A stretch of 6,370 bases of DNA from Deltaproteobacteria bacterium UBA6967 (GCA_002450295.1 DJYX01000114.1:1-6370), one strand, 5' to 3'; counted from the first letter of the stretch, positions 1 through 6,370 are shown. Made by a program: numbers and translations. The notes: generated by a model from the letters alone, not told the origin.

Positions 1-16
1 TCAGGTTTAGATTGAA

Positions 17-1423
17 ATGACCCCATCAATAGTCATTGTTGATGACTCCCGCAGCATTCGAGGGCACGTTCGCCGTGTCCTCGAATCTGCTCCAGAAACC
101 TTTAGGGTAGTCGAGCACAAAGATGGACTGCAGGTCCTCCACTGGCTCAGCAAACTCTCCTCCAAAGAACTTCCTGACTTAATACTCCTCGACCGGAATA
201 TGCCTCATGTCACTGGAGATGAGTGCATCCGGATACTCAAGGCTGATACCCACTGGAAAAACATTCCTGTTCTGTTTCTCACTGCCCAGGTCTCCACAGA
301 GAACCTTGTCCAAGGTCTCGTTCAACTTTCTGCAGATGACTACTTGCCCAAGCCATTCGCTGCAGATGAGTTGATCGCTAGGATTCAGGTTTTACTTCGC
401 ATGAAAAGAGCCGAGGATCAATCGAGAGATTTAAACAGACAACTTCAGAGCGCTTTTGATCAGCAGGTCTTGGCTTATCAAGAGTTAAAGACCACGAAGC
501 TTAAGCTTGCAGAAACAGAAGCAGCCAATCGGTTGACCAGGTTGTTCGAGAAGTTTGTACCGAAGGGCTTTTTAGAGAGAATCGCACCTGAGGGGCTAGA
601 GTCTTTACGTTTTGGAACAGCAGAGAGCGATGAGGCGACCATTCTTTTCAGTGACATTCGATCGTTTACGGATTTATCAGAACCACTTTCTCCCCAAGAG
701 TTGATGGATTTTCTAAACGATTATCTAAAAATGATGAACATGTCGATCATGGTAAATCATGGTTTCGTCGATAAATTCATTGGGGATGCCGTCATGGCAA
801 TTTTTGACAAGACGGATCAGTCAACAAATGATGCGAGGAATGCGCTGAATGCTGGGATGGGAATGCTACAAGTGCTGGGGACCATGAATCAAAAACGTCA
901 GCGGCAAGGGCAAGTCCCAATTTCAATTGGAATTGGAGTACACACGGGACCTGTTGTTTTTGGAACACTTGGATTTGAAGAAAGAATGGATTCCACCGTA
1001 TTAGGGGATGCAGTCAATTTAGCCTCAAGGCTTGAAGGGTTGACCAAATACTATGGAGCTTCTTTGCTCTTTTCAGATCAGACTCTGGAAACTCTCGGAG
1101 ATCAACAAGATGGGCTGATGTTCAGAGAAATTGACCGGGTAATGGTGAAAGGGAGAAAGCAGCCGGTTACTATTTTCGAGTTGTTCAATAGCGAGAAGTC
1201 TGATGTGCAATCTGCAAAGAGGGCTGTGATGGAAAATCTTGAAGAACCACTGAGCTTGTACAGAACTCAGAAATGGGATGAGGCCGAGAAGATTTTCCGT
1301 GAGCTCGCTGAAAATCACCCTCTTGATTCGCTCCCTTCTATTTATGCGGAAAGGTGCCAGGAAATGCGAAAGAACCCTCCACCAGCCAACTGGGATGGTG
1401 TTCAGATATTCAATCAAAAATGA
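17..1423 (+). CDS. Receiver-class III adenylate/guanylate cyclase fusion (response regulator with cyclase output)
   Basis: This 468-residue protein probably makes cAMP from ATP under phosphorylation control. Residues 1-128 form a receiver: acidic pair D9/D10, phosphoacceptor D59 in LILLD, T89 and K112 in PKP. Residues about 130-175 look like a coiled coil, leading to the FVPKGFL element typical of CyaC-like cyclases. The catalytic domain spans about 205-390. It has metal aspartates D213 (FSDIRSFT) and D257 (IGDAVMA), base-reading residues K253 and T327, and transition-state residues N334 and R338 (AVNLASR). The Lys/Thr pair matches ATP-specific cyanobacterial CyaC and soluble adenylyl cyclases, so adenylate cyclase is preferred over guanylate cyclase. 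The tail (about 408-465) resembles one TPR-like helix pair plus the PPPANWDGV ending common in this family. No membrane segment or signal peptide is seen. The ATG at 17 has only a weak upstream AGG (3-5), but the receiver starts correctly there. It heads the visible che cluster, and its last bases overlap the cheA start, so CheA is the likely phosphodonor (inference). Confidence 0.93.
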   Translation: MTPSIVIVDDSRSIRGHVRRVLESAPETFRVVEHKDGLQVLHWLSKLSSKELPDLILLDRNMPHVTGDECIRILKADTHWKNIPVLFLTAQVSTENLVQGLVQLSADDYLPKPFAADELIARIQVLLRMKRAEDQSRDLNRQLQSAFDQQVLAYQELKTTKLKLAETEAANRLTRLFEKFVPKGFLERIAPEGLESLRFGTAESDEATILFSDIRSFTDLSEPLSPQELMDFLNDYLKMMNMSIMVNHGFVDKFIGDAVMAIFDKTDQSTNDARNALNAGMGMLQVLGTMNQKRQRQGQVPISIGIGVHTGPVVFGTLGFEERMDSTVLGDAVNLASRLEGLTKYYGASLLFSDQTLETLGDQQDGLMFREIDRVMVKGRKQPVTIFELFNSEKSDVQSAKRAVMENLEEPLSLYRTQKWDEAEKIFRELAENHPLDSLPSIYAERCQEMRKNPPPANWDGVQIFNQK

Positions 1424-3429
1424 ATTTTGAAGCATTACCGGCAGAGGAATTTTTAGATGAAGCTCAAGAACTCCTGCAAGAGATTGAGGACTCCCTACTC
1501 TTACTGGAGGAAGAACCAAGCAGCTATGAAGTAATTCAACGATTATTTCGCTCCGCTCACACCCTCAAGGGTGGTGCTGCAATGGTTGGACTGATTGATT
1601 TAGCTAATGAAGCACACGAGTTTGAGGCAATTCTATCCAAACTAAGATCGGGTACCCTAAAAAGCTCTCCTCAAATTATCTCTGCCCTATTGAAAGGCAG
1701 AGATAATTTGCTTTCGTTGCTAAATCCCTTGATGAGTAGCTCACCAAATAATTCCTCCAGCAATGTTCAAAAAAAACCCACAGATCTTTCTCCAGATGAA
1801 TCTAGCATTGAAGAGCTGACACCGCTGAACAGATCTTCAATGCCACAAAGCAACACTTACCTAATTCATCTCAAATTTGATCCAGCTTGCTTGGAGCTTG
1901 GGCAAGAGCCAATGATGTTGTTGCGGCAGCTCGAGCAATTTGGGGAATTGACAGTAATCGCTCACACAAGTGATTTTCCCAACTGGTCTGATTTTGACCC
2001 TGTAAGATTGTACCTTTGGTGGAGTATTAAATTAGTCAGCAATAAGCCACTTGATGAAGTGGATCCACTACTGGAATTTTACCGAGGAGAACAATCGGAA
2101 TTTCTGATTGAAGCAATAGAAACTCCAGAAGAGAACGAACAGGAAGTTCAACAGGCTCACCAAAACATGCTTGCTCAAATCTCCGCTAAAGATGAGAAAA
2201 TCGATTATTCTGAACCAAGCCAAAATCCTGAACTGATGGAAGTTGATGTTTTAGAACTCCCAAAAACCAGCCAGACGATACGCGTTCCGGTTTCTAGATT
2301 AGATCGGTTGCAAAATTTGGTCAGTGAAACAGTCATCCGACAAGCTCGGCTCTTACGCCTTAATGATGCAATCCAGGCTACAGACGATCAATTGGGTGAG
2401 CAATTTCTTCAGTTTGTTGAAGATAATGAACAAGCGGTCAGAGAGTTACAGGATCAAATCCAGCAAGTTCGTATGGTTCCAGTTGGGACAATCTTCGCTC
2501 CGATGAAGAGGGTTGTCCGTGATTTTGCCAACCGCCGTCAAAAACAGATCAAACTAGACATTTATGGGGCTGAGACCGAGCTAGATAAAACAATCACTGA
2601 GCAGATTCAGGGGCCTCTGATGCACTTGCTTAGAAATGCCATGGATCATGGGATGGAAACTCCATCAGATCGAATTGATGCCGGGAAGAGCCCAACCGGC
2701 ACGATAACTTTACAGGCTTCTCAACAACAGGGGTTTGTTATCGTTGAAATCGCCGATGATGGCCGGGGCCTGGACCCACAGAAGATCTTAGAAGCAGGCC
2801 GTAGGCTCGGAATGGTGGCTACAGATCACCAGCCAAGCGAACAGGAAGTGCTTCAATTGATATTTCAACCAGGTTTCACAACCACCACAGAAGTCACAGA
2901 GACTTCTGGGCGTGGTGTAGGCATGGACGCTGTAAAAAGAGATATTGAGGCGTTGCTTGGCAACATTGAAGTCAGCAGCCAACTTGGAAAAGGTACTGCA
3001 CTCAAACTAAAGCTGCCTCTCTCGCTTGCGATTATTGAAGGGATGTTGGTTCGTGTTGGTAAAGAAATGTTTGTGCTGCCATTGTTGTTGGTCACCGAGA
3101 CTCTTCGACCTCTTCCGAATCAGCAGAAGCGCTATAAAAATCAAGGCGAATTAATTGATATTCGAGGGCAGTATCTCCCCCTAGTACGGCTTCACCAGCG
3201 GCTCAAAATCGAGGGTGCTATTGATAAACCTGAAGAGGGATTGTTGATTGTCGTTCAACAGGGGACACAAAAATATTGTCTATTGGTTGACAGCATTGAA
3301 GATCAGTTGCCTGTTGTAATCAAGAGTCTGGAAGAACACTTCGTTCATATTCCAGGAATTGCTGGCGCAACAATACTTGGAGATGGTTCGGTGTGTTTTA
3401 TTCTCGACGTCGCGGCTATTTTGAACTGA
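1420..3429 (+). CDS. cheA: Chemotaxis-type histidine kinase CheA
   Basis: CheA is the cytoplasmic kinase of receptor arrays. It phosphorylates itself on P1 and passes the phosphate to receivers. I start it at the ATG at 1420, giving 669 residues and an ATGA overlap with the cyclase gene. An in-frame ATG at 1354 would add 22 residues of non-CheA sequence. No good ribosome-binding site precedes 1420, which suggests translational coupling. P1 (about 1-105) has H47 in SAHTLKGG and supporting E69 (HEFE). An Asn/Ser-rich linker follows. Residues about 145-235 form a P2-like module (YLIHLKFDP ... LLRQLEQFGEL) unlike the enteric P2. P3 is at about 285-355 (VSRLDRLQNLVSETV). P4 is at about 360-530, with N box LLRNAMDHG (403-411), G1 DDGRGLD (446-452), FQPGFTT (482-488) and G2 GRGVGMD (497-503). 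P5, the CheW-like domain, runs from about 535 to the end. All kinase motifs look intact. There is no C-terminal receiver, unlike WspE or FrzE. Confidence 0.97.
   Translation: MNFEALPAEEFLDEAQELLQEIEDSLLLLEEEPSSYEVIQRLFRSAHTLKGGAAMVGLIDLANEAHEFEAILSKLRSGTLKSSPQIISALLKGRDNLLSLLNPLMSSSPNNSSSNVQKKPTDLSPDESSIEELTPLNRSSMPQSNTYLIHLKFDPACLELGQEPMMLLRQLEQFGELTVIAHTSDFPNWSDFDPVRLYLWWSIKLVSNKPLDEVDPLLEFYRGEQSEFLIEAIETPEENEQEVQQAHQNMLAQISAKDEKIDYSEPSQNPELMEVDVLELPKTSQTIRVPVSRLDRLQNLVSETVIRQARLLRLNDAIQATDDQLGEQFLQFVEDNEQAVRELQDQIQQVRMVPVGTIFAPMKRVVRDFANRRQKQIKLDIYGAETELDKTITEQIQGPLMHLLRNAMDHGMETPSDRIDAGKSPTGTITLQASQQQGFVIVEIADDGRGLDPQKILEAGRRLGMVATDHQPSEQEVLQLIFQPGFTTTTEVTETSGRGVGMDAVKRDIEALLGNIEVSSQLGKGTALKLKLPLSLAIIEGMLVRVGKEMFVLPLLLVTETLRPLPNQQKRYKNQGELIDIRGQYLPLVRLHQRLKIEGAIDKPEEGLLIVVQQGTQKYCLLVDSIEDQLPVVIKSLEEHFVHIPGIAGATILGDGSVCFILDVAAILN
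1672..1710. repeat. Perfect 15-base inverted repeat inside cheA
   Basis: Left arm 1672-1686 (CAAATTATCTCTGCC) and right arm 1696-1710 (GGCAGAGATAATTTG) are exact reverse complements. A 9-base spacer (1687-1695) separates them. Pairing stops at both ends: 1671/1711 and 1687/1695 do not match. The arms are in codon register and encode cheA residues 85-97 (QIISA, LLK, GRDNL) at the C-terminal end of the P1 domain. In mRNA this should fold into a strong hairpin. No T-run follows, so it is not a canonical intrinsic terminator. Confidence 0.85.
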
Positions 3430-3430
3430 A

Positions 3431-3442
3431 AGAGGCCTCATG
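3431..3442 (+). promoter_or_regulatory. Ribosome-binding site and start of cheW
   Basis: A clear AGAGG (3431-3435) lies four bases before the ATG at 3440, directly after the cheA stop (3427-3429). It is the strongest Shine-Dalgarno match in the cluster. It supports the 179-residue form of CheW with its acidic N-terminal extension. Confidence 0.6.
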
Positions 3443-3979
3443 GATTTCCAACCGCATCATGTGCTGGGGAATTTCAGTCTTCTAGATGAAGAAGATGAAA
3501 ACTTTGATTATCAACTACTCCATCACAATGGAGAACAGTGGCTTACTTTCAGGTTGGGGAAGGAGACCTATGGACTGGAGATTCTGCAAGTCCGCGAATT
3601 GATCAGTTATCCAGAGACCATCACGCGCGTACCTAGGATGCCCTCATTTTTACTGGGTATGATCAATTTACGAGGAATGGTACTGCCCATAATGGATCTT
3701 CGAAAACGTTTTGAAATGGCTGAATATGAGACTGGCCCGTTCACAGTCATCATCATTGTTCAAATCAGAAGCAAAGTGATTGGTGTAGTAGTCGATTCTG
3801 TTGTGGATGTTGTGAATTTGCAGCAAGAAAATCTTTTAGAAGCTCCCGAAGAATCCACTGAACTAGACTCCAAGTTCGTTAAGGGACTCGCCAATCTGCG
3901 TGGAGAAATGGTCATTCTCCTAGATTTGGAACAATTACTAGCACCCGATGAATTAGAGCAACTCAGTATGCTCCGTTGA
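3440..3979 (+). CDS. cheW: Chemotaxis coupling protein CheW
   Basis: CheW is the scaffold that links receptors to the CheA P5 domain in chemosensory arrays and has no enzymatic activity. The protein has 179 residues. The CheW fold begins near residue 33 (QWLTFRLGKETYGLEILQVREL). It contains the two pseudo-repeated NLRG motifs (INLRGMVLPIMDL and ANLRGEMVILLDL) and the VIGVVVDSVVDVV strand typical of the second beta barrel. The first 32 residues or so are an acidic extension (LLDEEDENFDY) absent from minimal CheW proteins. There is no internal Met that would remove it cleanly, and the ribosome-binding site supports the longer form. The gene begins 10 bases after cheA and ends 16 bases before cheB, so the three are probably made together. 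The short single-domain length argues against a CheV, since no receiver is attached. Confidence 0.95.
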   Translation: MDFQPHHVLGNFSLLDEEDENFDYQLLHHNGEQWLTFRLGKETYGLEILQVRELISYPETITRVPRMPSFLLGMINLRGMVLPIMDLRKRFEMAEYETGPFTVIIIVQIRSKVIGVVVDSVVDVVNLQQENLLEAPEESTELDSKFVKGLANLRGEMVILLDLEQLLAPDELEQLSMLR

Positions 3980-3984
3980 AATCC

Positions 3985-3998
3985 AGGTTAGCGTCGTG
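3985..3998 (+). promoter_or_regulatory. Ribosome-binding site and GTG start of cheB
   Basis: AGG at 3985-3987 lies eight bases upstream of GTG 3996-3998. No in-frame ATG is near. The GTG places the receiver's first strand (IRVLIIDDS) at residues 6-14, as usual for CheB, so GTG is the best start. Confidence 0.5.
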
Positions 3999-5060
3999 TT
4001 ACCTCCCAAAATTCGTGTTCTGATTATTGATGACTCGGCAATCGCACGAAATACTCTCAGCAGGATCTTGGAAACTGACCCAGAAATTCAAGTTGTTGGT
4101 ACGGCTCCGGACGCCTTGATTGGGTTAAGAAAAATTAGTGAGTGCTTACCAGATGTTCTAACATTGGACGTCGAGATGCCCAAAATGGACGGACTGACCT
4201 TCTTAGAACGTCTGATGTCTTCCAAACCAATGCCAGTTGTGATGGTAAGCGCATATACTGCAGAGGGTTCCGAGACAGCTATGAAAGCCTTGGAATTGGG
4301 AGCTCTTGAAATCATTGAGAAGCCTCGGATTGATGTCAGTTCTGGACTTCAAGATCTTGCTCTGCAAATTACTGATAAGGTGAAAGCTGCCGCACAAGCA
4401 AAGCTCAAAACCCCTCAACAACGATTCCATCAGCAAGTCATCCCAGGCAGACGAATTCGTTCAAATGCTAGCCAACTACCACGTATTGCCAACACACCCA
4501 ACGTCATTGCTTTCGGGGCTTCTACGGGCGGAACCGATAGTCTTCGGGAAATTCTTGCAGAATTGTCCCCGGAGACTCCAGGGATCTTGATTGTCCAACA
4601 TATGCCCAAAGCCTTTACCACCTCCTTTGCAAAAAATCTGGATCGGGTATCTAAAATCAGAGTCAAGGAAGCCGTCTCAGGAGATCGATTAGAACCTGGA
4701 TTGGCCCTATTATCACCTGGTGATCAACACCTTGAGTTGAGACGTGAGGCGTATGGTTATTGCGTTGAATTAAATTCTGGTGCCCTCTTCAATCGGCATA
4801 GACCCTCGGTGGATGTGCTCTTCGATTCAGTTGCTCAAAACGCCGGGATTGATTCAATGGGAATCTTGCTCACGGGTATGGGAAGTGATGGCGCAAAAGG
4901 GTTACTCCAAATGAGGCAAAAAGGGGCTTGGACGATTGCCCAAGAAGAAAGTAGTTGTGTCGTTTACGGTATGCCTAGAGTAGCAGTAGAATTGCAAGCA
5001 CCTCGTGAAGTACTGAACCCTCAACAAATCATTGAACGTTTAGGGTTGCTTTTGCACTAA
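3996..5060 (+). CDS. cheB: Chemotaxis response regulator protein-glutamate methylesterase CheB
   Basis: CheB removes methyl groups from (and deamidates) glutamates on receptor signalling helices, and CheA phosphorylation activates it for adaptation. The protein has 354 residues and a GTG start. The N-terminal receiver (about 5-120) shows D12/D13, phosphoacceptor D58 (LTLDVEMPKMDG), S85 and K109 (EKP). A linker of roughly 45 residues, rich in Gln, Lys and Arg, follows. The methylesterase domain runs from about 168 to 350. Its catalytic triad is S176 (GASTGGT), H202 (VQHMP) and D298 (TGMGSDGAKG), matching the order and spacing in enteric CheB. All key residues are present, so the enzyme should be active. 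It is the last gene of the cluster, 16 bases after cheW. Its partner methyltransferase, cheR, is not in the window, so it is probably upstream or elsewhere in the genome. Confidence 0.97.
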   Translation: MLPPKIRVLIIDDSAIARNTLSRILETDPEIQVVGTAPDALIGLRKISECLPDVLTLDVEMPKMDGLTFLERLMSSKPMPVVMVSAYTAEGSETAMKALELGALEIIEKPRIDVSSGLQDLALQITDKVKAAAQAKLKTPQQRFHQQVIPGRRIRSNASQLPRIANTPNVIAFGASTGGTDSLREILAELSPETPGILIVQHMPKAFTTSFAKNLDRVSKIRVKEAVSGDRLEPGLALLSPGDQHLELRREAYGYCVELNSGALFNRHRPSVDVLFDSVAQNAGIDSMGILLTGMGSDGAKGLLQMRQKGAWTIAQEESSCVVYGMPRVAVELQAPREVLNPQQIIERLGLLLH

Positions 5061-5098
5061 CTTATTGATAACTGGATATTTTTTGATATTCGTTTTCA

Positions 5099-5126
5099 TT
5101 GACTGAAGAATTCAATAATTTAGAAG
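5099..5126 (+). promoter_or_regulatory. Weak candidate sigma-70 promoter for rpe
   Basis: TTGACT (5099-5104) matches five of six bases of a -35 element. TAGAAG (5121-5126), 16 bases later, matches only four of six of a -10 and lacks the important final T. Its position about 50 bases before rpe is reasonable, and the -35 overlaps the left arm of the inverted repeat. This is a guess based on consensus matching only. Confidence 0.2.
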
Positions 5127-5148
5127 TTGATCAATTATCCTTCTTCAG
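5103..5148. repeat. Imperfect inverted repeat upstream of rpe
   Basis: The outer arms CTGAAGAA (5103-5110) and TTCTTCAG (5141-5148) are exact reverse complements. An inner pair, ATAATT (5115-5120) and AATTAT (5133-5138), also matches. Together they could form a two-part stem with a 4/2-base internal loop and a 12-base apical loop. No T-run follows the right arm, so it is not a classical terminator. It could be a leader hairpin of the rpe mRNA or an operator. Confidence 0.45.
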
Positions 5149-5175
5149 CAGATATCCTATACAAACAGTAAATGT

Positions 5176-5856
5176 ATGCCTGAAATCACCCTTTCTCCCT
5201 CAATTCTTTCTGCTGATTTTGCTCGTCTTGGTGAAGAAATTCGGGATGTATCCGAAGCAGGTGCAGACTGGATTCATGTGGATGTAATGGACGGTCACTA
5301 TGTCCCGAATCTGACAATCGGTCCGGATGTTGTCAGAGCGATCCGTCCTTACACGTACAAGCCGTTCGATGTGCATTTGATGATTGAACCATATGAGCCC
5401 TATCTCGAGGCTTTTGCCAATGCGGGAGCAGACGTCATCACCGTTCATGTGGAGGCGGGTCATCACACTGATCGTGCAGTTCAACAGATTCGATCTAGGG
5501 GTAAGAAAGCCGGCGTTTCCCTTAATCCATCAACTCCCGAAAGTTCATTGGAGTATCTCATGGAGAAGCTGGATTTGATTCTGGTGATGAGTGTCAATCC
5601 AGGATTTGGAGGACAAACTTTTCTAGAATCACAACTACGAAAAATCCGAAGAATTCGAGAGATGATTGGGGATCGTTCGATTGAGCTGGAAGTCGATGGA
5701 GGAATCACACCTGAAAATATTGGAAAAGTTGTCGAGGCAGGTGCCAATGTAGTCGTAGCCGGCTCAGCGGTCTTTCAAGGTGGAACTTCAGCTGATTATA
5801 AGAAAAATTTGGATTCACTGCGGAAAGCAGCCAACGCTCACTACACTCCCAAATAA
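5176..5856 (+). CDS. rpe: Ribulose-phosphate 3-epimerase
   Basis: This enzyme interconverts D-ribulose 5-phosphate and D-xylulose 5-phosphate in the pentose phosphate pathway (and the Calvin cycle in autotrophs). It is a cytoplasmic TIM-barrel metalloenzyme. The 226 residues are the usual family length. Seen directly are [10 protein letters not shown] (6-15), the metal and catalytic residues H34 and D36 ([14 protein letters not shown]), H67 (FDVHLMI) and D174 (EVDGGI), and the phosphate-binding elements [10 protein letters not shown] (138-147) and the GSAVF segment near residue 196. The ATG at 5176 is the only sensible start: reading upstream in frame meets a stop at 5128-5130 with no other ATG. 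The Shine-Dalgarno is poor. An out-of-frame ATG at 5172 begins a three-codon ORF (MYA) that overlaps the start. The gene stands alone on this strand, and its end overlaps the convergent livF by 16 bases. Confidence 0.97.
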   Translation: MPEITLSPSILSADFARLGEEIRDVSEAGADWIHVDVMDGHYVPNLTIGPDVVRAIRPYTYKPFDVHLMIEPYEPYLEAFANAGADVITVHVEAGHHTDRAVQQIRSRGKKAGVSLNPSTPESSLEYLMEKLDLILVMSVNPGFGGQTFLESQLRKIRRIREMIGDRSIELEVDGGITPENIGKVVEAGANVVVAGSAVFQGGTSADYKKNLDSLRKAANAHYTPK

Positions 5857-6370
5857 CGGCGGATTAATTCAGGATTTTTCCGAAGCTCTTTGCTCATCCC
5901 CTCCCAAACAATCCGTCCACGTTCCATTAGAAAATGTTGATCAACCAAACGCATCAGTTGCTCAAGGTTTTTGTCGATTAACAAAATTGATTGACCCTGC
6001 TCCTTTAGGGACTCCAACACACCCCAAATTTCATCTCGAATCAGTGGTGCAAGTCCTTCTGTGGCTTCGTCCAGTATCAGCAACTTAGGATTAGTCATTA
6101 AAGCACGGCCAATCGCCAACATCTGTTGCTCTCCACCAGAGAGAGAGTTGCCCAATTGGTCTCTCCTATCCCGGAGAATTGGGAACAAATCATAAACTTT
6201 TTTGAGATCCCAAGCAGAGTTTAGATTGTGCCGATTCGCTGCGGTTGCGAGTAAATTTTCTCGGACAGTCAGCAATGGAAAAATCTGACGTCCCTCAGGG
6301 ACCAAACCGATACCCAGCCGGCTGATTCGATATGCTGGCCATTGCTGAACTTCCTGACCAGAAAATCGAA
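5841..6370 (-). CDS. livF: Branched-chain amino acid-type ABC transporter ATP-binding protein LivF (5' end beyond the window)
   Basis: This is one of the two ATPases that power LivHMGF-type importers of branched-chain amino acids, or related amide/urea uptake systems. The reading frame is open to the right edge. About 175 residues are visible (beginning [26 protein letters not shown]), roughly the last three quarters of a protein usually near 235 residues, so Walker A lies outside. Seen are the LivF hallmark [18 protein letters not shown], with Glu where most ABC ATPases have the Q-loop Gln, the signature LSGGEQQ (6123-6143), Walker B LLILDEA (6063-6083) and the D-loop segment. At the switch position the sequence reads [10 protein letters not shown]. 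LivF proteins commonly have VEQN there and lack the usual H-loop His, so this is a family trait with a small variation. The ending ([11 protein letters not shown]) is typical. No TTG or ATG inside the window is a credible start. The substrate cannot be fixed without the neighbouring permease and binding-protein genes; FmdE/UrtE-type members look similar. Confidence 0.93.
   Translation of the reverse strand, partial: RFSGQEVQQWPAYRISRLGIGLVPEGRQIFPLLTVRENLLATAANRHNLNSAWDLKKVYDLFPILRDRRDQLGNSLSGGEQQMLAIGRALMTNPKLLILDEATEGLAPLIRDEIWGVLESLKEQGQSILLIDKNLEQLMRLVDQHFLMERGRIVWEGMSKELRKNPELIRRYLGV

Larger units (their letters stand above)
5061..5175. other. Intergenic gap between cheB and rpe
   Basis: These 115 AT-rich bases separate the chemosensory cluster from rpe. 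A T6 run (5079-5084) lies inside a GATATT direct repeat (5075-5080, 5085-5090), but no GC-rich hairpin precedes it, so I see no convincing intrinsic terminator for the che cluster. The second half holds an inverted repeat and a weak promoter-like pair, listed separately. No tRNA, small ORF of note or riboswitch-like structure was recognised. Confidence 0.6.

Noticed and set aside
497..508. AAGCTTAAGCTT tandem palindrome in the cyclase gene
   Set aside because: It simply encodes Lys-Leu-Lys-Leu in the coiled-coil linker. It is short and has no flanking structure.
1354..1419. Longer cheA starting at the in-frame ATG at 1354
   Set aside because: The extra 22 residues overlap the cyclase coding sequence and do not resemble CheA. 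The P1 domain begins normally from the ATG at 1420, with His at position 47.
1073..1519. Minus-strand 148-codon ORF across the cyclase/cheA junction
   Set aside because: It lies antisense to two well-supported genes, and its translation shows no recognisable domain, so it is a coding shadow.
5062..5090. T6 run after cheB as an intrinsic terminator
   Set aside because: The only upstream pairing is a 4-base TTAT/ATAA with a 2-base loop, which is not a credible terminator stem.
5099..5287. Plus-strand ORF beginning at the TTG at 5099
   Set aside because: It runs out of frame through the start of rpe, has no ribosome-binding site and resembles no protein family I recognise.
6138..6163. GAGAGA/TCTCTC inverted repeat in livF
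   Set aside because: The arms are only about six bases of simple sequence in the conserved LSGGE coding region, which is expected by chance.
5841..6305. livF starting at the TTG at 6305
   Set aside because: The frame continues upstream to the window edge with typical LivF sequence ([13 protein letters not shown]), so 6305 is internal and the true start is outside the window.

Overview
The window holds six protein-coding genes and almost no spare DNA. It looks like a Gram-negative bacterium of moderate GC content, with short gene spacings and a mix of ATG and GTG starts. The proteins are of broadly proteobacterial type and would also fit a marine deltaproteobacterial-like lineage. I cannot place the organism with confidence from six genes.

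Positions 17-5060 form one tightly packed plus-strand chemosensory cluster: a response-regulator/class III nucleotidyl cyclase fusion, then cheA, cheW and cheB. The first two genes overlap by ATGA. The next gaps are 10 and 16 bases, so co-transcription is very likely. The cluster's promoter, and any receptor or cheR gene, must lie upstream of the window or elsewhere. CheA here ends in its CheW-like domain and carries no receiver. The only receivers in view are those on the cyclase and on CheB. The simplest reading is that CheA phosphorylates the cyclase to set a cyclic nucleotide level (probably cAMP), with CheB giving adaptation. This is the logic of the Wsp system, with a class III cyclase in place of the GGDEF output. 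It is not a flagellar CheY circuit.

Positions 5061-5175 are a short AT-rich gap containing an imperfect inverted repeat and a weak promoter-like pair. Next comes rpe (5176-5856, plus strand), a complete ribulose-phosphate 3-epimerase of central carbon metabolism. A minus-strand livF-type ABC ATPase gene enters from the right edge and ends at 5841, overlapping the end of rpe tail-to-tail by 16 bases. These last two genes appear unrelated to the chemosensory cluster.

The most unexpected nucleotide-level signal is a perfect 15-base inverted repeat with a 9-base loop inside cheA (1672-1710), lying wholly within coding sequence. No RNA genes, CRISPR arrays, insertion sequences or phage genes were seen.
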